From Carex sylvatica (lineage: Eukaryota; Streptophyta; Magnoliopsida; Poales; Cyperaceae), in contig CAXKVR010000240.1 in NCBI GenBank assembly GCA_964058845.1, positions 59,717 to 123,716 on the forward strand: 64,000 bases of DNA. The letters are read 5' to 3'. Made by a program: the position numbers and the translations under genes. Below the pieces are notes generated by a model. The model worked only from the letters and a program-made list of their open reading frames with translations, was not told the origin of the DNA and made no database searches. Position 1 is the first letter of the stretch. Every line of letters starts with the position of its first letter. Below, piece by piece: positions 35,264 to 47,300 of this stretch.

Positions 35264-36721
35264 CGGCCCATTTTTATTAATATCTTAAAAAAAAGAATTT
35301 TTTAAAACTGTCTTTATGTTTGTTTGTTTTTTTTTTTTTAAATGCCCCGACCGCCAGGTTCACGGGCGGCCCACCCCTCCTAGCATGTCCAGGCCAGGGG
35401 CGGTCTACTAGGGACCAGATCGCCTGGAGTCCGAGCAGTCCTTTTTTTTTTTAGAGAGTAATCTTAATATTTTAATTTAAATAATTTTGTGAAGAAATTT
35501 TTTTTTTGTTTAAAGTGTATGTCAAAAAATAAGACATTTGATATATTTATGAAGTGATGTCGTAACTCTTTATAACTTTGATTTGATTTGTCAGTTGGAT
35601 ATCACAAGTTTAAAGATAACACTAATTATGGACTTGGCTTCTGACAGCTTGTTGATCTTCTTCTCTTTATTTCTAGTAATAAAACAGTAGTTTAAAGCTA
35701 CTAAAATATATTAAAATCTCAAATTAGATCTCTGTTCATGCACAATGAATTCTAGACTGACATCTGGTATGGTACCAAGTCCAAACTCAGTAGCCAAGCA
35801 CTAAGCAAAGGCCACTGGTATGTGTAATACACTAAAAACATTAAATTTGACTTCTTCTGGTAAATCAGCAAGTCTGGACTGATACAGGGACCAAACTTCA
35901 AAAGTGATTACACCAGCATGTAGAGCATTCAAAATACACATAATTGACACAAATTTCAATTTATTTAAATTTTTCTACAATTAGTTATGAATTTCTAAAG
36001 TTCAGTTTTTGAAAAACTTTAAACAATCATAACTTTGGCTAGGAAAGTCGAATTTGCGCGTATGACCACTTTTCGAATTTTCGAATATCAACCAGGGGGT
36101 CATCCCCGGGTATCCGAAGCATCATAATTTCAAAAAAAAATATCATTTAGTGCCTCAAAAATTCAGTTTAAGTTTTCATTCAATGGTAGTAGCCTAAGAG
36201 ATTATTCAAGAATGTTCCATATAATTATTTTAAAATGCATTTACTATATTGTGCTCGTTTTTTTTTTATCTCCGAGTAAATAGTATATGTTGACAATAAA
36301 TAAATAATTTAATTATTCTCTAAAAAATGATATATGTTGACAAGAATCAAGGCCAAGTTTTTAGTGTTATCGTTAGACTTGTGATATCCAACTAACAAAT
36401 TAAATCAAATTTATAAAGAGTTAGGACATCACTTCATAAATATATCAAATGTCTTATTTTTTTGGCATACACTCTAAACAAAAAAAATATATGTTCACAA
36501 AATTATTTAAATCAAAATATTAAAATCTCTCTAAAAAATAAAAAAAGAGGACCGCCCGGACCCCAGACGGTCTAATCCCTAGTGGACCACCCCTGACCCG
36601 GGCGGTCTGTTAGAAGGGATGGGCTGTCCGTAGACCTGACGGTCGGAATATTTTAAAAAAGAAATCAAACATGAGAGCAGTCTAAATTTTTTTTTTTTAA
36701 GGATATTAATAAAAATGGCTG
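35264..36721. mobile_element. 1.4-kb Mutator-like foldback element, copy 2
   Basis: Ends cggcccatttttattaata and its mirror, with a perfect 9-bp duplication aaagatatc at 35255-35263 and 36722-36730. It shares with copy 1 (4981-6392) the GC-rich hairpin modules, the atttgatatatttatgaag segment and a stretch around gtctggactgatacaggga. The internal segment runs in the opposite direction relative to copy 1. No transposase is visible. Confidence 0.85.
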
Positions 36722-36730
36722 AAAGATATC

Positions 36731-37439
36731 CATGTTATAAATAGGCCATGGCCTACGTGTTGGATCCTACGCTTCTCTAGTTCTCTTTATAATGAAGTAA
36801 CAGGTGTGAAATTGTGAATGCTAAAAATAAAATTTTCGGTTCATCCCTAAAATTTTCTCAAATAAAAGTACAACACTTTTGCAATAAGCAAATAATTAAT
36901 ACATAATTCTCACTGCATTGGACACGTAACATATATTTTGCATTTTATTTTCATGTATTATAAAATAATTCTATTATATGGTTTGCCCTTTAATTAATAT
37001 ATAGTTAACACTTATTAATATATGATTTGATACATTTATGTATACAAGATTTATATTTTATTCGTACTAATTAATTAAAAATTGTGGGCATTTCTATTAA
37101 TTTTATTTTAATTTTGGATATTAATAATAAAAAAAAACGAAACTTGAAGTGACCCAAGAGGGAAAATTGGTCCTTGAAAAATAATTCATTAAGCTGAACA
37201 AAATTAAACCAAGCGGGTCCACTTATATCCTCAAAACCCGGCCCATTGTTACCGCAAATCTTAACCTCATGCAACATCATAAATAAAGTAAAAAAAAGGT
37301 TGTTTGGGTTCAGATGGGAATTATGACATGACAACATAAAAACTTGAATGAATTCAAATTCTATAGTGCCCCCAACCAGAAGAAGTCAAATTATTACACC
37401 GAAGCATCTCCTAAAAAGACACACAATGTTCCAAATCTG
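36731..37439. other. Intergenic, no gene recognised
   Basis: AT-rich sequence with no coding signature. The 88-codon minus-strand frame at 37071-37337 resembles no family I know and is probably chance. Confidence 0.4.
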
Positions 37440-37617
37440 GAATCCCAATCACACCAGGTACCTGAGGTGCTAGAGTTAAATCTGAACCGTTTATTTCACT
37501 TGGCAAGAATTTCAAAGCAGATCCTCAACGTTACCGGATGAGCTTGGCCTGAATGGAACTAATCTGGACCGTCCATTTTTATTAATTGAACCTCAGGTAC
37601 CTGGGGGACACGGACTC
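37440..37617. mobile_element. 178-bp MITE with 9-bp target duplication
   Basis: Arms contain ccaggtacctgaggt on the left and acctcaggtacctgg on the right. A perfect duplication, ccaaatctg, flanks it at 37431-37439 and 37618-37626. Confidence 0.85.
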
Positions 37618-37655
37618 CCAAATCTGCCCATTTCTTCTGCGTACCCCACAGAAGT

Positions 37656-37873
37656 GAATTTGTATCCTCTGCGGTAACTCAAAAAGGAATCTTTTGAGTT
37701 AATTAATCTAGACCATTTGATTAGCATTGAGATTCGTGAGAATTAAATCCGCACTAATATTAAAGATCCCCTATGTTTTAAGCCAGGGCCGGATGGACTC
37801 CGTTCAAAATCGGACGGTCCTAATCTATTAACTCAAAAGATGCTTTTTTGAGTTAATGCAGACGATGCGGACT
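37656..37873. mobile_element. 218-bp MITE with 10-bp target duplication
   Basis: Arms share the order tcctctgc, then actcaaaa, mirrored at the right. A perfect duplication, ccacagaagt, occurs at 37646-37655 and 37874-37883. A relative of the right half lies at 51038-51225. Confidence 0.85.
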
Positions 37874-38172
37874 CCACAGAAGTTCCCACATCTGTGGATC
37901 ACACAAATATTCTTGAACCGTTTTCAAACCGGACCCACACTTTGTGGCAATGGGTTTACATACTTAATGTACACCATGTGTAATTACATATTTAGTACAC
38001 TCATTGATCCAATGTGTTATCCAAGGCTAAAACCTTCTCCTTCTCTTCCTTTTTTTTTATGCATTTTTTAATTAGAAAAGGACATACGTTTTTCAAGTAG
38101 CCGTTACCTCTCTGACGCTTCAAATTCAAAGTTAATCCCCCCCCTTCTCTCTCTCTAGCTCTCCTCTTTCTA

Positions 38173-39280
38173 ATGGAGACTCTAATCCGAAGACCCCTAC
38201 AGCCTAAGAATTTGAACTCTATACCGTCGTCGCTAGAAAACCCACCAAAGAAACTAAAAAAGCTCAATCAGAAAACTACAACCCAACCTTTGATTCAAGA
38301 TAATACGAGCAAGGAGAGCCATTTGATTCAACCCAGTGTATGCGACGAAAACTTGAAGGAGAAGAAGCAAGATGATGAGCTGAAGGAAGCATCTTTAGCA
38401 GAGGAGCTGGAAATTGTGAGAAAAAGGAGGGAGAGGCTCAGACTGGAGAGAGAGAAAACAGAGGAGATGCTCAGAGAGAGGGATTTGGTACTGGAGAGGG
38501 CCATGAAAGAGATGGAAAAGAGAGCTGAGGAGCAGAACAGCATAGAACTAGAGATTTATAAATTCATTTTGCTCAAGGATCTCAGAACTTCATCTATGGT
38601 TAGTGATTTTCACTTGTCATTTTTGGGTTACCAGAAATTCTTGGTATAATTTGTTATCTCATATCTGTGCATTTATTGATTATTTATTGGTTATTGGGAA
38701 AAATAAATGCTTGGCAGAGGGTTTATCCTGTTCAGTCACTGAGAATGAAGGAAGAAGAAAAGAAAAGCAGAGAATTGTCAGAGGTAATTAATTGTTGCCC
38801 AGTTCATCTTTCTAGAATGTGTTAAATATTTCAAAATTTATGAATTGAGACATCATTTCATAAATTAAATTAAACCAGGTTGTTTATTCGGTTAAAACGC
38901 TGAGGCAAAAAGAAGAAGAGAAGAACAGCAGAGGAACCCAATCAGAGGCAAGTTCAGTTTTTTGTTTTTCTTTTCTAAACTAGTGATACAAAAATACATA
39001 GGAAAATGTTAATATCGTGCAACGGCTCAATATTTGAGTTTTCAAAATACTAACAGTCGATCCGAATTGTTCAACATGATTTCCATATAAATATGTACTT
39101 GCAAACCAAATTTTACATTTTTTTAGAATTTTTTTAACCATTTTTTTAGATAGGTAGAAAATCACTTGATCTAAAAATTCTTATTTTATTTATAATTAAT
39201 TGCATTTGCAGGAATCAACTAGTGTGGAGCTAAACAGTGGAAATTTCAGTGTTCAGGATAAAGGAAAAGCTACAGTATAA
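38173..39280 (+). CDS. Small coiled-coil protein of unknown function
   Basis: Four exons, 38173-38598, 38718-38783, 38879-38947 and 39212-39280, all in phase 0, give 209 residues ending KGKATV. The N-terminal 55 residues are basic and proline-rich. Residues about 60-130 are a highly charged Glu/Arg/Lys heptad-like stretch that should form a coiled coil. Exons 2 and 3 encode near-repeats (VYPVQSLRMKEEEKKSR and VYSVKTLRQKEEEKNSR), a tandem exon duplication. The third intron uses a GC-AG pair with donor GAG|GCAAGT. The general pattern resembles plant proteins annotated trichohyalin-like, but that is recollection, and no function can be assigned. A pyrimidine-rich leader precedes the ATG. Confidence 0.75.
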
Positions 39281-39968
39281 CTAAATTAGAATTTGGGTTC
39301 TCAATTTGCTTTCTTGTTATTATGGTTATTTGCAATTGTTGTTCCCAATTTCGTTGCTTTTTATCTATTTCAAATATCTTGTTTGAGTAGAATATGTTGA
39401 AACAATACAATAATTTTTCAGGCCATGGAGGCCTTACAGTTTCCAAGCTAATTTTTCGTACCAATTGTGACCCGGTAAGATTAATTGAATCCGAAAAATG
39501 AGAAGAAATTTTTATTTATTGAAATACAATAGTTGAGAATTGATATTGTAAATTAATTTTCTTTCTTCCCAAACTGACTTGTAAATTATTTTTTTTTCTC
39601 ATGGTTAGTAAAGTTACATCCATATCAAACTAACTTGTAATTGAAGCCAAAATCAAATTATTAATTTAATTATCATGCCAGAAAAATTTCTACCTGGTTT
39701 AACTTAATAATTGTAATTGCACATTATAATCTCATGTTACACAAAATTGAAAAATAGTTGATAAACATGTTATTACAAAACCACAGATAAGTGGAACAAG
39801 AATGATGCTAAATTTCAAAAATTTATACTAAAATTGTTCTAGAAAAGTTGAACAACATTACTTGAAGCTATTAAAATTGCGAAGGTAAATTTGAAGATCG
39901 GAATTTCATACTATCTTTATAAACAATGTTATATTTTTCTAGCAAATTACAAGGCTAATCTGAGCGAG
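39281..39968. other. 3' flank of the coiled-coil gene
   Basis: Probable 3' untranslated region and AT-rich spacer; no gene is recognised. The preceding intron (38948-39211) contains half of the foldback repeat seen at 39969. Confidence 0.4.
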
Positions 39969-40325
39969 GAGGGATTGGATGACATCAGATGACATTTTAC
40001 ATTTTTAAAGTCTAAACAGTCGATCTAAACCGTTCAATATGATAGATATATTAAAATGTGCTTGGTGATCAAATTTTACATTTTTTTAAAATTTATTTTA
40101 CTATTTATTAAGATGAGTACAAAAATTAAATGATCTGAAAATAACAATTTCAAAAATACTTAATAAATAGTAAAAAATTTTAAAAAAATGTAAAATTTGA
40201 TCTGCAAGTACATTTTAATATATCCATCATATTGAACGGTTTGAATCGACTGTTTAGACTTTAAAATTTTTGAACATACACGATGTCATTCGATGTCACC
40301 GAAAAAGAATGTCATCCAATCCCTC
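39969..40325. mobile_element. Foldback element
   Basis: Ends gagggattggatgacat and atgtcatccaatccctc are exact mirrors, and the arms continue through taaaccgttcaatatgat to a centre near 40140. A convincing target duplication was not found. Confidence 0.75.
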
Positions 40326-41033
40326 AATCGGAGAAATGCTACGTATTGGACAATATTTAAAAGTTAAATGTTAGGTTATCAAAGAAAGAAAGAAATTTAA
40401 ATGTTAGAAGTTTTCTGTGAAAAGCTGAATGTTATATGAAACAAAAGGTTGTGTATGAGAATTGCCACTCTAAAATTTTCTACACTCCGCAAACGCTTAT
40501 TTCGGTATGGGCCCAAAAACCGGCCCAAATTAAAGTAGACAAGGATTGAGACGGCCCAGTTATTTAATTCAAAAGAAAACTGTTATTTCAATATTTTGAG
40601 CACGCCGCTCAAAGAATGAAAATTCCTACCAATTAAATTATGTAATAAACAAAAACCTTTTACTCGATCGTTCTTCTTTTGTCTTTTTAATTTAATTCAA
40701 ATCACCAAAATTCAAATTATTATTTCAACCTTAATATTATAGTTATTTATAATAATGAAGATGTAATTATGAGAAAGATGCAGAGCCGAAACTAGAAAAT
40801 GTAAATTTGAAAGATGAAACGTAAAATGCATAATATGCAAAGTTGAGATTTAAATCCAAGTCTCCCCCATTAATAAAATAAAATTCTAACACTAAAATAT
40901 ATGCATAAATTTAACATTTTATGAGTGGGATGAATTTATATGAAAAAAAATTCAAGTAAATTTTAGTTTATATAATTAAATTATTTAAAAATCATGGGAG
41001 GAGGTAAGCACCTCCTTCTGACCTAGTAGTAAG
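40326..41033. other. Intergenic with GGGCCCA motifs
   Basis: A cluster tatgggcccaaa, ccggcccaaat and acggcccagtt occurs at about 40507-40562, promoter-like site II motifs with no recognisable gene on either side nearby. The rest is AT-rich spacer. Confidence 0.35.
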
Positions 41034-41198
41034 CAGTGTTGTAAATAACAGTATGCGGTTGTCGGATGAACAGGGTACCACCAAGCAATTAATTGGAAAT
41101 AATCGATCGATTAGTCGGAAAAATCCATGACAGATTGGTTACCATCAACGACTAATTGGCCAATTAGTTGACCTAAACGAACATTTTTTATAATACCG
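41034..41198. mobile_element. CAGTGTTGT-type hAT MITE, copy 3
   Basis: A 165-bp shortened copy starting cagtgttgtaaataaca, with a worn right end. Flanks gtagtaag and gtagtaaa match at 7 of 8. Confidence 0.8.
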
Positions 41199-41206
41199 GT
41201 AGTAAA

Positions 41207-41802
41207 TACGCTCTTAGAAAAAAAAATGCAAGTAATTTTGTTATGTTTGATCCAAATTGCTATTTGAATCCAATGAACTATGTATATTTATATTATGTTG
41301 TTTATGTTAAGACTCTTATAAGATAGAAAAATCATAATAAAGAAATTGTATTTACTGTCACTGCAATGTATCTTAATCTGTTCTCTTCCATATTCTTGGT
41401 TTTAATTAGTATCATTTATTTTAAATAAGTAGTATGAAATAATTTTTAATTATTCTGTGATGGTGAAACTAAGAGTACAACTATATATCTTTGCTATATT
41501 TTTAATAATTAGGTGACAAACTTACAACGTGTTTTAATCTCAGCGCTTGCACGTTGCTGTCATGCATTAGTGCTTGTTGAGGTTGCAAAGAAAGAAGCCT
41601 AGCTCTGCAGCTGGGCAACGATGATGAAACCACTCCAGCAATTAATTAATGTTTTGATCAAGATAAGAGTTTGCATTACTGCATCCTGTGGGCTGTGGAG
41701 CAGTAGAAAAGATCTGATCCGTCAGTATCTGACTATCAAATAAAAAATCAAGACAAAATGTTATGAATATTAAAGCTAATTGGCTGCTCTTTTGTTGATC
41801 GA
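41207..41802. other. Intergenic, no gene recognised
   Basis: No coding signature or repeat ends were recognised. Confidence 0.35.
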
Positions 41803-42034
41803 GGGTTCAAAATGTTATTTTTTCTATTTACTCATAAAAAAAATGATATTTCAATTTTATTTTGATTGTTATCAAGAGTTTTTAAAAAACATACTAATGT
41901 GGATAAATTTTAGATCACATCTAAAGGTTTTATTTTGACTTTTAAGTTTTAAATTTTGAATTATTAAAGTTTTTAAAATGAAAACACGATGGAGGCAAAA
42001 AAAAATGAAGGCATTTGAACCCTTCTCTCTTTTG
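41803..42034. mobile_element. Foldback MITE family B, internally deleted copy
   Basis: Keeps gagggttcaaaatg at the left and catttgaacccttctct at the right, with the atactaatgtggat centre, but most of the left arm is missing. Confidence 0.6.
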
Positions 42035-42250
42035 TTTTGTTAATAAGTAACAAATAATTTAAAATGGGTACGTGAAAAGGATTTCTGCAGTTTATACGAA
42101 ATGGAGAGGAGACAAAACAATTTAGCGAACGTGATTCACTTTCAGCGGATTACAGATCCCACAATCTTTAATTTCTGTAATTGCATACAGAAAAGAATTG
42201 CAGTACCTAACTTCCACTAGCTCTTGCATATGATCCCATTAACTTGTAGA

Positions 42251-42261
42251 CTATATATAAT
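42251..42261 (+). promoter_or_regulatory. TATA box of the DUF599 gene
   Basis: ctatatataa lies about 60 bases before the ATG at 42314, giving a leader of about 30 bases. It also argues against the in-frame upstream ATG at about 42230 as the start. Confidence 0.5.
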
Positions 42262-42313
42262 AGTATTCTCTGCTTCAATTATTCATTGTTCATTGCATTT
42301 TGTTGAAATAAAA

Positions 42314-43174
42314 ATGGAATTAAGCAGGTATTCTCTAGACCTGGTACTTGTTCCCGCAACAGTTTGTCTCACGGCCTTGTACCATGTTTTCCGGTGGAAA
42401 TGCATCAAGAAAAGGTACATAGCAACAACTCGCGGCGTAAAAGAAATCTGGATTGAAAGCGTTCTTAAGGTTAGATATGTAAATTAAATCTCCAGCTGAA
42501 CTTAAATTATATTGCATGATTTCAAACTAAAGAAGAGTCAGCTTCAAAATATGTAAAAAAATGCATCACTTCCAGAACTTTTGTTTCAGTCATATTGATA
42601 ACTAGTAGGTTAGAAATATGAAAAACAATGAATTTGTTGCTTCGTCAGACGTGACAATAGTAAATTCTGTTTTGTAACCACACAGGAGAACAAGAAGAAA
42701 GACATGCTTGGAGTACAGAGTTTGCGCAATCCTCTTATGGCTTCTATCCTATCGGCAACAGTTTCCATCCTAATAACCACTGGACTCGCTGCTCTGACCA
42801 ACAATGCGTACCGCTCAAATTATCTTTCAGAGCATCGAATCTTCGGCTCCCAAGGTGACCAGATCATCCTCATAAAATTCGCAATGGCCTCCTTCCTCTT
42901 GCTTACCAGTTTCTTCTTCAGTTCAATAGCAATAGGTTCTATAATAGAGGCAAATTTTATGATCAATGTGTCTGGTGAAACGTTCAATTGTGCGACCGAG
43001 AGATTGCTCAAGAGAGGATGGTTTTGTGCATCGGTGGGGAATCGTGTTCTATACTCGACTGGACCAGTTTTGACTTGGCTGTTTGGTCCTGTGCCCCTTG
43101 CTTTGTCATCAGCTCTGCTGATTGGCTTCTTCTATTCTGTTGATTTTGATCAAAGTGTGGCCCGGAAGAAATAA
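42314..43174 (+). CDS. DUF599 family membrane protein
   Basis: Two exons, 42314-42469 and 42686-43174, split in phase 0 after VLK with good GT and CACAG| sites, give 214 residues. The protein matches the plant DUF599 family: an N-terminal hydrophobic segment (about 7-26), a basic loop, the conserved QSLRNPLMASILSA block leading into a second helix (about 68-89), a third (about 117-138) and a hydrophobic C-terminal region (about 170-205), so about four membrane spans. The C-terminus is short and basic. The family's biochemical role is not established. It converges with the C4H gene, the coding ends being about 400 bases apart. Confidence 0.85.
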
Positions 43175-43574
43175 AGCTGTGCAAACAATGGCAAGACGTG
43201 ATGAATGTATTTTACAGCAGATTATGCTTTTACTGTGACTAATTTAGTATGAAATAATGAATAAAGTGCAGTTCATTCTTCATAAATCATCAAGTTTCAC
43301 AACATGATAGAGCAGAAGTATATATATCAGAAATATTATTTTTATTTTCATCATCATCATCAAACTAAAAACTAAGAATAAATTAAAGAAAAAGCTTCAG
43401 ATTATCTTTTTTAAATAACTCAACTAACAAGTACAACCAAATTTACACAAACTGACAACTCATCTCGTGAAATCATACATAAATGATAAGTGGGAAGAAG
43501 AAATGTATTAATAGCATAAAGGGAACTCAAAAACAAGAATTTGGAGCTTAGATGGAAGTCGATGATATCTCCTG
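43175..43574. other. Convergent 3' intergenic region
   Basis: About 400 bases between the stop codons of the DUF599 gene (+) and the P450 gene (-). It must contain both 3' untranslated regions; aataaa-type signals occur near 43259 on the plus strand. Confidence 0.5.
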
Positions 43575-44341
43575 CTAATTTCTGGGCATGCAAACGACAG
43601 TAGCATGCGTGCGAATTTGGTTGCTAAATTGACCAGGCTTCTCAGTGGTGTCGATCTTTTTCTGCCCGGGCGGCGGTTGCAATTCAAAAGCTTGCACCAA
43701 CCTCCCGAGTGTGATGCCTATGATAGGCAATGCCAAAATAATCCCGGGGCAGCTGCGCCGGCCAACACCAAACGGGATAAATCTGCAACATTGAGAAGGC
43801 ATTTTGTTAGAATATTTTAAATTATTCCAGAGAATGCAGCTCGACTCTATCTTTATACAAAAAGAGAGTACTATTGCATCAAGACCACATCTTTGAAGTT
43901 AACATTTATAGTGTACCTGAAATCATTGCCGTTAGCCTCCACCTTGGCCTCCTCCTCAAGGAAACGTTCAGGGCGGAACTCATCAGGGTTCTTCCATTTC
44001 TCCGGGTCATTGGCAAGGAACCAGGCATTGACGAGGATTTTGCTCTCTGCAGGAATATCAAAGCCCCTGAGCTTCTCATCAGAAAGGTTCATGTGGGGCA
44101 CAAGGAGAGGAATGGCCATGCGTAGACGCAGCGTCTCCTTGACAATGGCTTGGAGGTAGGGAAGCCTTGGTAGGTCTGGCTCAGTCACTGGCACGCCGGA
44201 GCCTAGCACGGCTTCCATCTCCTTTAGAACCTTCTTTTGGATTTCTGGGTGGTTGACTAGCTCGGCTATGCCCCATTCAATCGACCAGAGTGTTGTCTCA
44301 ATTGCTGTATATCCAAGAGAAAATTAGAAGGAAACTTTGTA

Positions 44342-44372
<31 letters not shown>

Positions 44373-47300
44373 GTAGCTATTTTATTTGATCACTGATTAA
44401 TCCAGATAATTTCTATTTTCTCATGAAGGAAGATGCTCAAAGTCCATAATTTACTTGGAAGCCATGTCTACCACATGCACATTATTCATCTGAAGATAAC
44501 CTTTATTCAAAATAATTTTTGTCAAAATAAATTCAATGTTTAATATTGTTGGCAAGCCTTTAACTGGCATACCAGAATAGTACTGCTAAAATACCCCTGT
44601 TTTGGGTCACTTTTCACCCGATAAAGTAAAAAGGAGAAGTGAGAGGAAGATATAGAAAAACATGCAAAATTTAAAATTAGGAGGTTCACCTATAATGGAC
44701 AGGAACTACCTTTTTGGTTTGCGGACTGTATTATGTTCTTGCGGACTGTATTATGTAGAACAGAATCCCTGACATTATTTACGACCCAGAAATGGTTTAA
44801 AATTTGTTCCGTTTCATAGTCGGTTCTTGTCAGTTGTAAATTTTAAATTATCAAATAAATAAAAAGTGGGTTGTTGGATGCTACTTTTAAGTGATCCCAT
44901 TCAGATGGAAAAAATATGAAGAGATGTCATATTCCAAAATAAGTTCTCAGTGGCCAGGGACTCTAAGCTGCCAAACCTGCCAAACTTACCGAACATTTTT
45001 GTATAAAGAGGGTAAACAATTGATTGTTTTTAGCTTGTTGGCAAAAGATGGGATACGCAACTTCTCTATATATAATTGTTCAAATTTAGTAAATAATTAA
45101 GACAAACCTCAAATGTGAAAAGTTAAGTACCCTAGTGGAGCAAGTGACCACCAACCCCAATACCCTCTACCTTTCTGTTGTAGTATTTATCAGCTAAATT
45201 TTACACATACTTCTCTCTTCAGATGCAATTTTCATGATTTGTTGAGAAAGAAGATGCATTAGTTTCTATTGGACAGCTAGAGTTGATGTTGATGTTACCT
45301 AAGGATAGTTTCAGTAAGAAATATTAATTCTAAGGTTCTTTTTCTTAATTCGACCAGTAGCTATTAAGTTCTAGGGACCCAACAGATCAATATAAGTGCA
45401 AGATATGATTTTAAATGTGATTGTAAGTATTATATCTGAAGAGGTGACTTGTTCCATAATACAACCAATGGCAACTTGAGGCTGCAATCTAAGGGTGTGA
45501 GACCAAATAAATTAATAAAATATATAATTAATGGTTTCCAACTTGGATTGCCACGTTACCATACCGTGGTGACCGGGGACCATATTTATTAGTTTAGACT
45601 TTCTCTTTAAATGAAAAGAATAGGTCAATTTGGCCACACACATCCAATCCTCGTCTATTTCCCCCTGCCTTGTATTTTCGTAAAAGCCCTCACAAAACAC
45701 AAAAACATCACATACAGTTCCCACAGAAAAAGCCAAACTTTTTTGGAATATAGTTTTTTGTCTATGCATTTCTTATTTGCAGAGTAAGAGCTATGTTTGC
45801 CTTCTTTCTAGGGCCATACATGTGACCTCTTCTAAGAAAGCAACTTTATTTTTTTTAAAGTAGAGAAAACAACTTTATTTTTGGAAATAAGTTATTGTTG
45901 TACTCTTATTTATATTAAAAATGGTTGGGAGTTAATGCCTCCCACTGATTAGAAAATGATTATTGTGGCAATTTATTACATCAAAAGATAATCTAAAGAA
46001 ATTTAGGAAGATTAGAAAATTACCAGCGACATTAATGTTTTCCACAATGTAAAGTACATTGTCATGGTTGATTTCTCCCTTTTGCTCAGCCTCAAGGATG
46101 TGATCCATGGCACACTTTATTTCTTTCTTCTGATCCATATCGATTCTGCTCAGATTTTACAACAATTTAGTACATATTGAGTAAAATATCAAGTTAGTAA
46201 TATTAAATGCATAATTAGACCGGTTCCAGATAGAAATACCTAATTGCTATATAAAAATAATTTTATTCTCTATCAAATTTGAACCTCCAATTGTACATTT
46301 TAAGAATATTCACTCTCATTTAGCATTGTCCTCTTCAAGAGCGCACATCATGGATCTTGGTCCACTTTATCATTCTTTATTTAGTTATTTATTTATAGAA
46401 AACTTGGACCAGTATATTTAAAGCATGAAGAGCCAGGAACTGGGTGCATGGGATAAGCTTAAATGAAGGGATGGTCATAATCTTTGAAAAAGCCCTTAGT
46501 TTTCCTGATACCTGTGCATGCTTGGCTCTTTATGTGGCTGTATGACCAACTACCTCTATGGCTAATGTTGAGCAGTTTAGGTAGTACCATTTTGGGACTG
46601 CTAAAATTGTCCATCTTTGAAAAGAAGGTATTTTACGGGTGGTACCATTTTAATTAAGTAGTACCATTTTTGTTATGAGTATGACTAGATGACTGCTGGA
46701 TTGATGAATAAAAACAATTTAACTAAATACAAATAATCACTTACTTCCTATCCTTGACAAAATGTTCCTCAAAAACCTTAAGCCGTGCATCTTTAAGCTT
46801 GTAGCATTGCTTCAAATAGCCACTCATAAATGGACGGAGAACGGGAATGAAATCTCCATAGTTAAAATCAAAGCTCTGTGAAAGCCGGCTTCTCTCAGCA
46901 TTTAGCACCGTCAGTTTCTTAAACAACGGGTCCTCGAGGCTCTCAAATCTCCTGCTAAACATGATCCGGAACATGTCATTGTACATCATGAGCTGTAATC
47001 TTTTTCTGATCACAATTCCTTCGACCGATGACCGAGGATCCTTTTTAACATCCTCAATCACAAGTCTTGCTTCTTCCTCCCACCCTTCACGGTTCTGCTG
47101 GACCACCTATAAAAGTACAACCAATTGCAAATTTAATGTTATTTTTTCTCATTAATTTCCTTTGGCAATCAACAACAAATTCAATTCACCTTTTCCCCCT
47201 TTTTTTTATAAATTAATTTCAAATCATCTTTCATAGCAAGATGTATAATTACCTTGTTGGTGAAGAAGGGGACAGTCATGATCCGGCGCATCTTGCGCCA

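Noticed and set aside
37071..37337. 88-codon minus-strand frame between repeats
   Set aside because: No family signature, no promoter or splice context, and composition like the surrounding spacer.
38328..38543. Serine-rich minus-strand frame opposite the coiled-coil exon
   Set aside because: It is the antisense of Glu/Arg/Lys codons in the real exon.
42224..42313. N-terminal extension of the DUF599 protein
   Set aside because: The TATA box at 42251-42261 lies inside it, and the start at 42314 gives the expected family N-terminus.
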